Of a DNA stretch of 64,000 nt, positions 53,946 through 63,086 are shown in pieces. The translations under genes were made by a program, and so were the position numbers. Position 1 is the first letter of the stretch. Each line of letters begins with the position of its first letter. The stretch spans positions 1-64,000 of the forward strand of contig CAJOCR010000020.1 of assembly GCA_905236755.1 (NCBI GenBank), given 5' to 3'. This stretch comes from an uncultured Prevotella sp. (lineage in GTDB: Bacteria; Bacteroidota; Bacteroidia; Bacteroidales; Bacteroidaceae). A model generated the notes under the pieces. It worked only from the letters and a program-made list of their open reading frames with translations, was not told where the DNA came from and ran no database searches.

Positions 53946-53959
53946 AAGTAGAAGCTATC

Positions 53960-54388
53960 ATGTTACAGCCAAAAAGAGTAAAATATAGAAGACCTCAAGA
54001 TGGACGCGGCAATAAAGGTAACGCTCACAGAGGTACACAGCTGGCTTTCGGTTCATTTGGTATCAAGACTCTTGAGCCAAAGTGGATTGACAGCCGTCAG
54101 ATTGAGGCAGCTCGTGTAGCCGTAAACCGCTACATGAACCGTCAGGGCCAGGTTTGGATTCGTATTTTCCCAGACAAACCAATCACTCGTAAGCCTGCAG
54201 ACGTACGTATGGGTAAAGGTAAGGGTGATCCAGCAGGTTGGGTTGCACCAGTTACTCCTGGTCGTATCCTCTTTGAAGTAGAGGGCGTTTCATTTGACAT
54301 TGCAAAAGAGGCTCTCCGCCTTGCAGCTCAGAAACTGCCTGTTAAGACTAAGTTTGTTGTTAGACGTGATTTCGATAAAAACGCTTAA
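53960..54388 (+). CDS. rplP: 50S ribosomal protein L16
   Basis: A 142-residue protein near the A and P sites. [20 protein letters not shown] and [20 protein letters not shown] are characteristic. rpmC starts 3 bases later. Confidence 0.98.
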   Translation: MLQPKRVKYRRPQDGRGNKGNAHRGTQLAFGSFGIKTLEPKWIDSRQIEAARVAVNRYMNRQGQVWIRIFPDKPITRKPADVRMGKGKGDPAGWVAPVTPGRILFEVEGVSFDIAKEALRLAAQKLPVKTKFVVRRDFDKNA

Positions 54389-54391
54389 GCT

Positions 54392-54586
54392 ATGAAGATT
54401 AATGAAGTAAAAGAGCTCGATGCAAAGGCATTGGCTGAGAAATTGGAAGCAGCAAAGGCTCAGCTCCAGCAGATGAAGCTGAATCACACTATTGCTCCAC
54501 TTGAGAATCCATCACAGATTAAGGCTGTTCGTCGTGACATCGCACGTATGGAGACAGAACTTCGTCAAAGAGAACTTAATAAATAA
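54392..54586 (+). CDS. rpmC: 50S ribosomal protein L29
   Basis: A 64-residue two-helix protein at the tunnel exit, [20 protein letters not shown]. The C-terminal helix holds [11 protein letters not shown]. Tight spacing to rplP (3 bases) and rpsQ (11 bases). Confidence 0.95.
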   Translation: MKINEVKELDAKALAEKLEAAKAQLQQMKLNHTIAPLENPSQIKAVRRDIARMETELRQRELNK

Positions 54587-54597
54587 CAGTGGTCCAG

Positions 54598-54855
54598 ATG
54601 GAAACAAGAAATTTAAGAAAAGTAAGACAGGGTGTCGTAATCAGCAACAAAATGGATAAAACCATTGTTATTGCGTCTAAGTTCAAGGAGAAGCACCCTA
54701 TTTATGGTAAGTTTGTCCAGAAGACAAAGAAGTACCATGCTCATGACGAGAAAAATGAGGCTAATGTAGGTGATACAGTACAGATCATGGAGACTCGTCC
54801 TCTGTCTAAGACAAAGAGATGGAGATTAGTACAAATCGTAGAAAAAGCTAAGTAA
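54598..54855 (+). CDS. rpsQ: 30S ribosomal protein S17
   Basis: An 85-residue OB-fold protein, [21 protein letters not shown] at the start with the signature [22 protein letters not shown] 54589 is in frame but ATG 54598 fits the family N-terminus. Confidence 0.96.
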   Translation: METRNLRKVRQGVVISNKMDKTIVIASKFKEKHPIYGKFVQKTKKYHAHDEKNEANVGDTVQIMETRPLSKTKRWRLVQIVEKAK

Positions 54856-54857
54856 TT

Positions 54858-55223
54858 ATGATACAAGCAGAATCAAAACTTACAGTATGTGATAACAGCG
54901 GCGCACGTGAGGCTAAGTGCATTCGTGTTCTTGGTGGTACTCGCCGTCGTTATGCAAGTGTTGGTGACGTTATTGTAGTTGCTGTACAGAACGTTATCCC
55001 ATCAAGTGATTTGAAGAAGGGTGCAGTATCTAAGGCTTTGATTGTTCGCACAAAGAAGGAGATTCGTCGTGCTGATGGTTCATACATCCGTTTCGATGAT
55101 AACGCTTGTGTACTGCTCAACAATGCAGGTGAGCTTCGTGGTAGCCGTATTTTCGGTCCTGTTGCTCGTGAGCTTCGTGCAGTAAACATGAAGGTTGTTT
55201 CTTTGGCACCTGAGGTTCTTTAA
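54858..55223 (+). CDS. rplN: 50S ribosomal protein L14
   Basis: A 121-residue five-stranded barrel. [20 protein letters not shown] and the closing [16 protein letters not shown] are conserved. Two bases after rpsQ. Confidence 0.98.
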   Translation: MIQAESKLTVCDNSGAREAKCIRVLGGTRRRYASVGDVIVVAVQNVIPSSDLKKGAVSKALIVRTKKEIRRADGSYIRFDDNACVLLNNAGELRGSRIFGPVARELRAVNMKVVSLAPEVL

Positions 55224-55242
55224 TTTTAAAAAGTAGTAAGTA

Positions 55243-55560
55243 ATGAATAAGTTACATATTAAGAAAGACGATACAGTCATTGTTCTTACCGGTCAGGATA
55301 AGGGCAAGACTGGTAAGGTGCTCAAGGTTCTCGTTGCTGAGAATCGTGCTATCGTAGAGGGTGTGAACCTCGTATCTAAGAGCACTAAGCCTTCAGCAAA
55401 GAATCCTCAGGGAGGTATCATCAAGCAGGAGGCTCCTATTCATATCTCAAATTTGAGTCTTATCGATCCAAAGAGCGGCAAGGCTACTCGTGTTAGCATT
55501 CAGCACGATGGCAAGAACGTTAAGAGAATCGCTAAAAAGTCAGGGGAGGAAATTAAGTAA
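55243..55560 (+). CDS. rplX: 50S ribosomal protein L24
   Basis: A 105-residue assembly initiator protein with a KOW motif ([17 protein letters not shown]). The last codons carry a GGGGAGG Shine-Dalgarno-like run for rplE, and its stop overlaps the rplE ATG by one base, a sign of translational coupling. Confidence 0.97.
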   Translation: MNKLHIKKDDTVIVLTGQDKGKTGKVLKVLVAENRAIVEGVNLVSKSTKPSAKNPQGGIIKQEAPIHISNLSLIDPKSGKATRVSIQHDGKNVKRIAKKSGEEIK

Positions 55561-56114
55561 TGAATACAGCACAATTAAAGAAAGAGTATAAGGAAGTTAT
55601 TGCTCCAGCTCTGCAGAAGCAGTTCAACTATACTTCAACCATGCAGATCCCAGTCTTGAAGAAGATTGTTATCAATCAGGGTCTTGGTGATGCAACTCAG
55701 GATAAGAAGATTGTTGATGTTGCTGTTAATGAGATTTCAGCTATCACAGGTCAGAAGGCAGTAGCTACATATTCTAAGAAGGATATTGCTAACTTCAAAC
55801 TTCGTAAGAAGATGCCTATCGGTGTTATGGTAACATTGCGCCGTGAGCAGATGTACGAGTTCCTCGAGAAGCTTATCCGTGTTTCTCTGCCTCGTATTCG
55901 TGACTTCAAGGGTATCGAAAGCAAGTTCGATGGTCGTGGTAACTACACCCTCGGTATCACTGAGCAGATTATCTTCCCAGAGATTAATATCGATGAGGTT
56001 GACCGCATCCAGGGTATGAACATTACCTTCGTAACATCAGCTAAGACTGACGAAGAGGGTTATGCACTTCTCAAGGCATTCGGCCTTCCATTCAAGAACG
56101 CTAAAAACGATTAA
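55560..56114 (+). CDS. rplE: 50S ribosomal protein L5
   Basis: A 184-residue 5S-binding protein. [16 protein letters not shown] and [17 protein letters not shown] are canonical. Start overlaps the rplX stop (TAATG), with GGGGAGG 10 bases upstream. Confidence 0.98.
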   Translation: MNTAQLKKEYKEVIAPALQKQFNYTSTMQIPVLKKIVINQGLGDATQDKKIVDVAVNEISAITGQKAVATYSKKDIANFKLRKKMPIGVMVTLRREQMYEFLEKLIRVSLPRIRDFKGIESKFDGRGNYTLGITEQIIFPEINIDEVDRIQGMNITFVTSAKTDEEGYALLKAFGLPFKNAKND

Positions 56115-56119
56115 GAGAT

Positions 56120-56422
56120 ATGGCAAAAGAATCAATGAAAGCTCGCGAGGTAAAGCGTGCAAAGCTCGTTGCTCGTTACGCTGAAAAGCGCGCAGCTCTG
56201 AAAAAAGTTATTGCTACATCTGAGGATCCAGCAGAAGCTTATGAGGCAGCTCGTAAGCTTCAGGCTATCCCAAAGAATGCAAATCCAATTCGTCTCCACA
56301 ACCGTTGCAAGATCACTGGTCGTCCAAAGGGTTACCTTCGTCAGTTCGGTCTTTCACGTATCCAGTTCCGTGAGATGGCTTCACAGGGTTTGATTCCAGG
56401 TGTTAAGAAGGCAAGCTGGTAA
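56120..56422 (+). CDS. rpsN: 30S ribosomal protein S14
   Basis: A 100-residue long-form S14 without the CxxC...CxxC zinc site; only one Cys remains in [17 protein letters not shown]. It closes with the usual [11 protein letters not shown]. Five bases after rplE, 61 before rpsH. Confidence 0.97.
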   Translation: MAKESMKAREVKRAKLVARYAEKRAALKKVIATSEDPAEAYEAARKLQAIPKNANPIRLHNRCKITGRPKGYLRQFGLSRIQFREMASQGLIPGVKKASW

Positions 56423-56483
56423 GCAAGCATTTTATTTTTTAATATTGTCGGGGGAGTCCCGATTAATTAAACATTTATATTTT

Positions 56484-56879
56484 ATGACAGATCCAATAGC
56501 AGATTATCTGACAAGACTCAGAAACGCAATTATGGCTCATCACCGTATTGTTGAGGTTCCTGCGTCTAACCTGAAGAAAGAGATCACAAAGATTCTCTTC
56601 GAGAAGGGTTACATTCTGAACTACAAGTTCATCGAGGATGGTCCTCAAGGTTCAATCAAGGTTGCTTTGAAGTACGATCCACAGACAAAACAGAGCGCTA
56701 TCAAATCTTTGAAGCGTGTGTCTACCCCAGGTCTTCGCCAGTATACTGGCTACAAAGACATGCCGAGAGTAATTAACGGATTAGGTATTGCAATTTTATC
56801 TACATCTAAAGGTGTAATGACTAACAAAGAAGCAGCTGATCTTAAGATCGGTGGTGAGGTTCTTTGCTACGTATATTAA
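56484..56879 (+). CDS. rpsH: 30S ribosomal protein S8
   Basis: A 131-residue S8, MTDPIADYLTRLRNAIMAHH. In other bacteria S8 represses the spc operon. The frame is open upstream to 56400 but those residues are unrelated, so ATG 56484 is used. STSKGVMTNKEAADLKIGGE is the conserved C-terminal signature. Confidence 0.96.
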   Translation: MTDPIADYLTRLRNAIMAHHRIVEVPASNLKKEITKILFEKGYILNYKFIEDGPQGSIKVALKYDPQTKQSAIKSLKRVSTPGLRQYTGYKDMPRVINGLGIAILSTSKGVMTNKEAADLKIGGEVLCYVY

Positions 56880-56881
56880 TT

Positions 56882-56886
56882 GGAGG
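56882..56886 (+). promoter_or_regulatory. Shine-Dalgarno deciding the rplF start
   Basis: GGAGG seven bases before ATG 56894; it excludes the in-frame start at 56864 inside rpsH. Confidence 0.7.
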
Positions 56887-56893
56887 ATTGAAT

Positions 56894-57466
56894 ATGTCAA
56901 GAATAGGAAAATTGCCAATTAGCATACCATCAGGTGTTACAGTAACCCTCGATGAGAAGACAAATGTCGTTACAGTAAAAGGTCCTAAGGGTGAACTCTC
57001 ACAGTATGTAGATCCTTCTATCAAGATGGAGAACAAGGATGGTCAGATTACATTCTCTGTTGATGAAAATAGCCCAGTAGATGCAAAGCAGAAGCATGCT
57101 TTCCATGGTCTTTATCGTTCACTCGTTAACAATATGGTTATCGGTGTAAGTGAAGGTTACAAAAAGACATTGGAGCTCGTAGGTGTTGGTTATCGTGTAA
57201 GCAACCAGGGTAACTTGATAGAGTTCTCACTCGGTTATACACACCCAATCTTCATCCAGCTTCCTGCCGAAGTTAAGGTAGAGTCTAAGTCAGAGAGAAA
57301 CCAGAACCCAATTCTTATTCTGGAGTCTTGCGACAAGCAGTTGCTGGGTCTCATCTGCGCTAAAATTCGTTCTTTCCGCAAGCCTGAGCCTTACAAGGGT
57401 AAGGGTGTCCTGTTCCAGGGTGAGGTTATCCGCAGAAAGTCTGGTAAGACCGCTGCAGCTAAGTAA
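56894..57466 (+). CDS. rplF: 50S ribosomal protein L6
   Basis: A 190-residue protein of two related domains: [14 protein letters not shown] at the start and the C-terminal signature [16 protein letters not shown]. Strong GGAGG upstream. Confidence 0.96.
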   Translation: MSRIGKLPISIPSGVTVTLDEKTNVVTVKGPKGELSQYVDPSIKMENKDGQITFSVDENSPVDAKQKHAFHGLYRSLVNNMVIGVSEGYKKTLELVGVGYRVSNQGNLIEFSLGYTHPIFIQLPAEVKVESKSERNQNPILILESCDKQLLGLICAKIRSFRKPEPYKGKGVLFQGEVIRRKSGKTAAAK

Positions 57467-57486
57467 TTTTAATTGATTTTACGATT

Positions 57487-57831
57487 ATGACAACAAAGAA
57501 AGTAGAAAGACGAATTAAGATAAAGTTCCGCATTCGTAAGAGTGTAAACGGAACAGCTGAGCGTCCACGTCTTAGTGTATTCCGCTCTAACAAGCAGATC
57601 TACGCTCAGGTTATTAACGATTTGACAGGTATGACTCTTGCTTCTGCTTCATCACTTGGTCTTGAGAAGATGGCTAAGATTGATCAGGCTAAGAAGGTTG
57701 GTGAGCTTGTTGCTGAGAAAGCAAAGGCTGCAGGTGTTGAGTCAGTAGTTTTCGACCGTAACGGCTATCTTTATCACGGTCGCGTACAGGCTTTGGCTGA
57801 TGGCGCACGTGAGGGAGGTCTTAAATTCTAA
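57487..57831 (+). CDS. rplR: 50S ribosomal protein L18
   Basis: A 114-residue 5S rRNA-binding protein. [20 protein letters not shown] and [20 protein letters not shown] are typical. Its end GLKF is canonical. Confidence 0.97.
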   Translation: MTTKKVERRIKIKFRIRKSVNGTAERPRLSVFRSNKQIYAQVINDLTGMTLASASSLGLEKMAKIDQAKKVGELVAEKAKAAGVESVVFDRNGYLYHGRVQALADGAREGGLKF

Positions 57832-57837
57832 ACGATT

Positions 57838-58350
57838 ATGGCAATGAATAAAGTAAAAGTAAATAGTGACGTTGAACTGAAGGACCGCTTGGTTGCTATC
57901 AACCGCGTAACTAAGGTTACAAAGGGTGGTCGTACTTTCACATTCGCTGCTATCGTCGTTGTAGGTGACGGTAATGGCGTTATCGGTTATGGTCTTGGAA
58001 AGGCTGGCGAAGTTACCGCTGCCATTTCTAAGGGTACTGAGGCTGCTAAGAAGAATCTCGTTAAGTTCCCAGTTCTCAAGGGTACTATTCCACACGAGGT
58101 AGAGACTTCTTTCGGTGGTGCAGTTGTACTTCTTAAGCCAGCAGCTGCCGGTACAGGACTTAAGGCCGGTGGTGCTATGCGTGCCGTACTTGAGAGCGCT
58201 GGTGTTAAGGACGTGATTGCAAAATCAAAGGGTTCTTCTAATGCTCACAACCTTGTAAAGGCAACAATCAAGGCTCTTACAGAGCTTCGTGATGCTTACA
58301 CCGTAGCAGGTGAGCGTGGCGTTAGTATGGATAAAGTGTTTAACGGTTAA
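57838..58350 (+). CDS. rpsE: 30S ribosomal protein S5
   Basis: A 170-residue protein at the mRNA entry, with the dsRNA-binding-like N-terminal domain ([20 protein letters not shown]) and [17 protein letters not shown] in the second part. Confidence 0.98.
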   Translation: MAMNKVKVNSDVELKDRLVAINRVTKVTKGGRTFTFAAIVVVGDGNGVIGYGLGKAGEVTAAISKGTEAAKKNLVKFPVLKGTIPHEVETSFGGAVVLLKPAAAGTGLKAGGAMRAVLESAGVKDVIAKSKGSSNAHNLVKATIKALTELRDAYTVAGERGVSMDKVFNG

Positions 58351-58368
58351 TCTTAGGAGAATATAACA

Positions 58369-58545
58369 ATGGCAACAATTAAAATCAAACAGGTAAAGAG
58401 TAAGATCGGCTATCCAGTTGATCAGAAGCGTACTCTTCGCTCACTGGGTCTTAACAAGATTTCTCAGGTTGTTGAGGTTGAAGATACTCCAAGCATCCGT
58501 GGCATGATCCAGAAGGTTCATCACCTCGTAGAGGTAGTTAAGTAA
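58369..58545 (+). CDS. rpmD: 50S ribosomal protein L30
   Basis: A 58-residue protein read directly from the sequence: [20 protein letters not shown] at residues 2-21, then TLRSLGLNK. It has a strong AGGAG nine bases before its ATG, unlike most genes nearby. It fills the gap between rpsE and rplO, as in the standard spc order. Confidence 0.96.
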   Translation: MATIKIKQVKSKIGYPVDQKRTLRSLGLNKISQVVEVEDTPSIRGMIQKVHHLVEVVK

Positions 58546-58570
58546 TTAAATTTTTAAATACGCAGCTATT

Positions 58571-59017
58571 ATGAAATTAAATAATTTAAAGCCAGCTGAG
58601 GGCTCTACACATTCACGTCGTCGTATCGGTCGTGGTCCAGGTTCAGGACTCGGTGGTACTTCTACCCGTGGTCACAAGGGTGCTAAGGCTCGTTCTGGTT
58701 ATAAGAGAAAGATCGGATTCGAGGGTGGTCAGATGCCACTTCAGCGTCGTATCCCTAAGGCTGGTTTCAAGAATATCAACCATAAGGAGTACTTCGCAGT
58801 TAACCTGTCAACTCTTCAGAAGCTTGCTGAGGAAAAGAACCTTGCTAAGATTGGAATTGCTGAGCTCGTAGCAGCAGGTCTTACAAATGGCAAGGAACTT
58901 GTTAAAGTTCTTGGCAATGGCGAATTGAAAGCAAAAATTGAAGTTGAAGCAAATGCTTTCTCTAAGACTGCCGAAGAAGCAATCAAGGCAGTTGGTGGTA
59001 ATGCAACTATAATCTAA
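58571..59017 (+). CDS. rplO: 50S ribosomal protein L15
   Basis: A 148-residue protein: a long Gly/Arg-rich N-terminal arm (RRIGRGPGSGLGGTSTRGHK) threading through 23S rRNA, then GGQMPLQRRIPKAGF and a C-terminal fold. secY begins three bases later. Confidence 0.98.
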   Translation: MKLNNLKPAEGSTHSRRRIGRGPGSGLGGTSTRGHKGAKARSGYKRKIGFEGGQMPLQRRIPKAGFKNINHKEYFAVNLSTLQKLAEEKNLAKIGIAELVAAGLTNGKELVKVLGNGELKAKIEVEANAFSKTAEEAIKAVGGNATII

Positions 59018-59020
59018 AAA

Positions 59021-60361
59021 ATGAAAAAGTTTATTGAGACACTAAAGAACTGTTGGAAGGTAGAGGACTTGCGTCAACGCCTCCTCATAACCATTCTATT
59101 TACGGCAATCTACCGTTTTGGCTCGTTTGTAGTACTTCCAGGTATTAATCCGGGCATGTTGGAAAAATTACAGTCGCAAACCGCAGGTGGCCTTATGTCA
59201 CTGTTGGACATGTTCTCTGGTGGTGCATTTTCCAATGCGTCAATCTTCGCACTTGGTATTATGCCTTACATCTCAGCTTCTATCGTTATGCAGCTTCTTG
59301 CTGTTGCTGTACCTTATTTCCAGAAGATGCAGCGCGAAGGAGAGAGTGGTCGTAAGAAGATAAACTGGTATACACGTATCCTGACAATAGCAATTTTGCT
59401 GTTCCAGGCTCCGTCATATCTTGTAAACCTGAAGATGCAGGCTAGCCAGGCTCTGGCTACCGGCATCTCATGGACAGTCTTCATGGTCACAGCATCTTTC
59501 ATCCTTGCAGCAGGTAGTATGTTCATCCTTTGGCTTGGTGAACGCATTACTGATAAGGGCGTTGGAAATGGTATCTCTTTGATCATTATGATCGGTATCA
59601 TTGCACGTTTGCCTCAGGCATTCGTTCAGGAGGTGGCTTCACGTTTCACCGCTATTTCTGGTGGTGGTCTTGTGATGTTCATCATTGAGATACTCATTCT
59701 CTATGCAGTTGTTTGTGCATCTATTCTTTTGGTGCAAGGAACACGCAAAGTACCTGTACAGTATGCAAAGCGCCTTGTAGGAAACAAGCAGTATGGCGGT
59801 GCCCGTCAGTATATCCCTCTGAAACTATTTGCAGCTAATGTAATGCCTATCATCTTTGCTCAGGCATTGATGTTCATCCCATTGGCAATTGTTCAGTATC
59901 AGAGTGAGAATTCTTCTTGGGTAGTTCGCTCACTGATGGATAATAAGAGCTTGCTGTATAATTGTGTATATGTTGTATTGATTATAGCATTTACTTTCTT
60001 CTATACAGCTATCACTCTTAATCCTACACAGATGGCAGAAGACATGAAACGCAATAACGGATTTATTCCTGGTGTTAAGCCAGGTAAGGACACAGCTGAC
60101 TATATTGACACCATAATGTCTCGTATAACTTTGCCAGGTTCACTGTTTATTGCATTCATCGCTGTTATGCCAGCACTTGCACATCTGCTTAATGTTCAGG
60201 ATGCCTTCTCACAGTTCTTCGGTGGTACATCATTGTTGATTCTTGTTGGTGTTGTAATTGACACACTCCAGCAGATTGAGAGTTATTTGATGATGCGTCA
60301 TTACGATGGTCTGTTGAATTCAGGTCATACCCGTAACAACGCCGGTGTTTCTGCATATTAA
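59021..60361 (+). CDS. secY: Preprotein translocase subunit SecY
   Basis: A 446-residue channel with ten transmembrane helices. YRFGSFVVLPGINPG in helix 1, the plug region GGAFSNASIFALGIMPYISA, and the C-terminal GTSLLILVGVVIDTLQQIES. It pairs with SecE encoded at 34538. Placement after rplO is standard. Confidence 0.97.
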   Translation: MKKFIETLKNCWKVEDLRQRLLITILFTAIYRFGSFVVLPGINPGMLEKLQSQTAGGLMSLLDMFSGGAFSNASIFALGIMPYISASIVMQLLAVAVPYFQKMQREGESGRKKINWYTRILTIAILLFQAPSYLVNLKMQASQALATGISWTVFMVTASFILAAGSMFILWLGERITDKGVGNGISLIIMIGIIARLPQAFVQEVASRFTAISGGGLVMFIIEILILYAVVCASILLVQGTRKVPVQYAKRLVGNKQYGGARQYIPLKLFAANVMPIIFAQALMFIPLAIVQYQSENSSWVVRSLMDNKSLLYNCVYVVLIIAFTFFYTAITLNPTQMAEDMKRNNGFIPGVKPGKDTADYIDTIMSRITLPGSLFIAFIAVMPALAHLLNVQDAFSQFFGGTSLLILVGVVIDTLQQIESYLMMRHYDGLLNSGHTRNNAGVSAY

Positions 60362-60375
60362 TTCTTTATCTGAGA

Positions 60376-61164
60376 ATGAAAATCTTTCTCAAGACAGAAG
60401 ATGAAATCAACCTAATGCGCAAGGCGAACCAGCTTGTTGGTTCGACCCTTGCAGAATTAGGTAAACATATAAAGCCAGGTGTAACGACCCTCCAGTTGGA
60501 TAAAATCGCAGAGGAGTTCATTCGTGACCATGGAGCTGTTCCTACGTTCAAGAACTTCCCTAATCCATATGGAGGGCCTTTCCCAGCTTCAATCTGTACT
60601 TCCGTAAACGAGGTTGTCGTTCATGGAATACCAAGTAAGGATACAGTTCTCAAGGATGGTGATATTATTTCCATCGATTGTGGAACACTTCTTGATGGAT
60701 ACTGTGGCGATTCTGCTTATACATTTTGTGTGGGTGAAGTTAAGCCAGAGGTTAAGCAACTTTTAAAGGTAACCCGAGATAGTCTTTATAAGGGTATAGA
60801 ACAGGCTGTAGCAGGAAATCACGTTGGTGACATCGGTTCTGCAATACAGGACTATTGTGAAGGATTTGGTTATGGTGTTGTTCGTGAGCTCACTGGTCAT
60901 GGTATTGGTCGTGAGATGCATGAAGCCCCACAGATTCCTAATTATGGTTCTCGCGGAAATGGTGTGATGCTTAAGGCAGGTATGTGTATCGCTATTGAAC
61001 CAATGATCACTATGGGCGACCGTAAGATCTGGATGCTTCCTGATAAATGGAGTATAGTTACACGCGATAATCAACTTGCTGCCCATTTTGAGCATACGAT
61101 TGCGATTCGTAAGGGTAAAGCAGAGATTTTGTCAACGTTCGAAGGAATAGAAGATCAATTATAA
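60376..61164 (+). CDS. map: Methionine aminopeptidase, type I
   Basis: A 262-residue metallopeptidase that removes the initiator methionine. Metal ligands: two Asp in DIISIDCGTLLDGYCGDSAY, His in ELTGHGIGREMHE, Glu in CIAIEPMI and Glu in HFEHTIAI. No N-terminal zinc-finger extension, hence the short type Ia form. Confidence 0.96.
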   Translation: MKIFLKTEDEINLMRKANQLVGSTLAELGKHIKPGVTTLQLDKIAEEFIRDHGAVPTFKNFPNPYGGPFPASICTSVNEVVVHGIPSKDTVLKDGDIISIDCGTLLDGYCGDSAYTFCVGEVKPEVKQLLKVTRDSLYKGIEQAVAGNHVGDIGSAIQDYCEGFGYGVVRELTGHGIGREMHEAPQIPNYGSRGNGVMLKAGMCIAIEPMITMGDRKIWMLPDKWSIVTRDNQLAAHFEHTIAIRKGKAEILSTFEGIEDQL

Positions 61165-61186
61165 AGTAAAGAGAATTTAAAGCAAT

Positions 61187-61405
61187 ATGGCAAAACAATC
61201 AGCTATTGAGCAGGACGGTACAATTGTAGAGAGTCTTTCTAATGCAATGTTCCGTGTAGAGCTTGAAAATGGTGTTCAGATCATCGCCCACATTTCTGGA
61301 AAGATGAGAATGCACTACATTAAAATCCTTCCTGGTGATAAGGTAAAGGTTGAAATGAGTCCTTATGACCTTACCAAGGGAAGAATCGTTTTCAGATACA
61401 AATAA
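61187..61405 (+). CDS. infA: Translation initiation factor IF-1
   Basis: A 72-residue OB-fold protein, [20 protein letters not shown] and [19 protein letters not shown]. It occupies the ribosomal A site during initiation. rpmJ follows after 14 bases. Confidence 0.98.
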   Translation: MAKQSAIEQDGTIVESLSNAMFRVELENGVQIIAHISGKMRMHYIKILPGDKVKVEMSPYDLTKGRIVFRYK

Positions 61406-61419
61406 TCAATTTCAAAGAT

Positions 61420-61536
61420 ATGAAGACAAGAGCATCGTTAAAGAAGCGTTCAGCAGACTGCAAGATTGTACGTCGTAAAGGTCGTCTGTTCGTTATTAAC
61501 AAGAAGAACCCTAAAATGAAATTACGTCAGGGTTAA
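61420..61536 (+). CDS. rpmJ: 50S ribosomal protein L36
   Basis: A 38-residue protein read from the sequence: [20 protein letters not shown], then FVINKKNP and a RQG end. Only one Cys remains of the usual three Cys and one His zinc ligands, so this is the zinc-free (C-minus) form, as in other Bacteroidota. It is followed by a 109-base gap with a promoter for the alpha operon. Confidence 0.96.
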   Translation: MKTRASLKKRSADCKIVRRKGRLFVINKKNPKMKLRQG

Positions 61537-61555
61537 GTTAAAGATATTTAAAGGG

Positions 61556-61588
61556 TTGCAAGGAAATCATTTTTTCTTGCTACCTTTG
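61556..61588 (+). promoter_or_regulatory. Internal promoter of the rpsM-rpoA genes
   Basis: TTG at 61556-61558, a 22-bp spacer and TACCTTTG at 61581-61588 followed by C. A GCAAG...CTTGC inverted repeat occupies the spacer. The leader is about 50 bases. Confidence 0.7.
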
Positions 61589-61645
61589 CACGTCTTTAAC
61601 AAGATTCAAACATTTATTTAATTCATTTATTTATACATTTAACAA

Positions 61646-62014
61646 ATGGCAATAAGAATTGTTGGAGTAGATTTGCCCCAGAATAAGCGTGGCGAAATCG
61701 CATTGACCTATATCTATGGTATTGGTCGAAGTAGTTTGGATAAGGCAGGTGTGAACCGTGACCTGAAAGTTAGCGAGTGGAGCGACGATCAGGCAGCCAA
61801 GATCCGTGAAATTATCGGCGCTGAGTTCAAAGTAGAAGGTGATCTCCGTTCAGAGATCCAGATGAACATTAAGCGTCTCATGGATATCGGTTGCTACCGT
61901 GGTATCCGTCATCGTAATGGTCTTCCAGTTCGCGGACAGAGCACTAAGAACAATGCTCGTACTCGTAAGGGTAAGAAGAAGACTGTTGCTAACAAGAAGA
62001 AGGCTACTAAGTAA
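61646..62014 (+). CDS. rpsM: 30S ribosomal protein S13
   Basis: A 122-residue head protein, [20 protein letters not shown] at residues 2-21 and [20 protein letters not shown] near the C-terminus, with a basic Lys-rich tail. First gene after the internal promoter. Confidence 0.97.
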   Translation: MAIRIVGVDLPQNKRGEIALTYIYGIGRSSLDKAGVNRDLKVSEWSDDQAAKIREIIGAEFKVEGDLRSEIQMNIKRLMDIGCYRGIRHRNGLPVRGQSTKNNARTRKGKKKTVANKKKATK

Positions 62015-62018
62015 TTTT

Positions 62019-62025
62019 AAGGAGG
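62019..62025 (+). promoter_or_regulatory. Perfect Shine-Dalgarno of rpsK
   Basis: AAGGAGG ten bases before the rpsK ATG, the best anti-SD match noted in the window. Confidence 0.75.
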
Positions 62026-62035
62026 AAAATTAATT

Positions 62036-62425
62036 ATGGCAAAGACAAAAGCAACATCTAAGAAAAGAAACGTACGCGTTGACGCAATGGGTCAGCTGCA
62101 CGTACACAGCTCTTTCAACAACATCATTGTATCTTTAGCAAATAGCGAGGGTCAGGTTATTTCTTGGTCTTCAGCTGGTAAGATGGGTTTCCGTGGTTCA
62201 AAGAAGAACACTCCTTATGCTGCTCAGATGGCAGGTGAGGATTGTGCAAAGGTAGCTTTCGACCTCGGTCTCCGCAAGGTTAAGGCATTCGTGAAGGGTC
62301 CAGGTAACGGACGTGAGTCTGCTATCCGTGCCGTAAATGCTGCTGGTATTCAGGTTACAGAGATTGTTGACGTAACTCCATTACCACACAACGGTTGCCG
62401 TCCTCCAAAGCGCCGTAAGGTTTAA
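62036..62425 (+). CDS. rpsK: 30S ribosomal protein S11
   Basis: A 129-residue platform protein with [20 protein letters not shown] and the C-terminal signature [18 protein letters not shown]. Preceded by AAGGAGG. Confidence 0.98.
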   Translation: MAKTKATSKKRNVRVDAMGQLHVHSSFNNIIVSLANSEGQVISWSSAGKMGFRGSKKNTPYAAQMAGEDCAKVAFDLGLRKVKAFVKGPGNGRESAIRAVNAAGIQVTEIVDVTPLPHNGCRPPKRRKV

Positions 62426-62468
62426 TTTTCAAGATACAATATTTTAAAGAAGCATATTTTTATATATT

Positions 62469-63074
62469 ATGGCTAAGTATACAGGTCCGAAATCTAAAAT
62501 TGCACGCCGATTTGGTGAACCAATCTTCGGCGCTGACAAAGTTTTGTCCAAGAGAAACTTCCCTCCTGGACAGCATGGCAACAACCGTCGCAGAAAGATG
62601 TCTGAGTACGGTGTCATGTTGGCAGAGAAGCAGAAAGCTAAGTACACTTATGGTGTTCTTGAGCGTCAGTTCCGTAATATGTTCGAAAAGGCAGCTAAGG
62701 CTGACGGTATCACAGGTGAGGTTCTTCTTCAGGAACTCGAGAGTCGTCTTGACAACGTAGTGTTCCGTCTTGGTATTGCTCCTACTCGTGCAGCTGCACG
62801 TCAGCTTGTAAACCACAAGCACATCACTGTTGATGGTAAGGTTGTAAACATCCCATCTTACAATGTTAAGGCTGGTCAGGTAATCGCTGTTCGTGAGAAG
62901 TCTAAGTCTCTTGAAGTAATCGAGGCAGCTCTTGCAGGCTTCAATCACAGCAAGTACCCATGGATCGAGTGGGATGAGAATACAAAGAGCGGTAAGTTCT
63001 TGCATCGTCCTGAGCGTGCCGACATCCCAGAGAATATTAAGGAACAGTTAATCGTTGAGTTGTACTCTAAATAA
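62469..63074 (+). CDS. rpsD: 30S ribosomal protein S4
   Basis: A 201-residue assembly initiator protein: N-terminal zinc-free segment ([18 protein letters not shown]), then the S4 RNA-binding domain ([20 protein letters not shown]). In other bacteria S4 represses the alpha operon. Confidence 0.98.
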   Translation: MAKYTGPKSKIARRFGEPIFGADKVLSKRNFPPGQHGNNRRRKMSEYGVMLAEKQKAKYTYGVLERQFRNMFEKAAKADGITGEVLLQELESRLDNVVFRLGIAPTRAAARQLVNHKHITVDGKVVNIPSYNVKAGQVIAVREKSKSLEVIEAALAGFNHSKYPWIEWDENTKSGKFLHRPERADIPENIKEQLIVELYSK

Positions 63075-63086
63075 ATCATTGAATTA

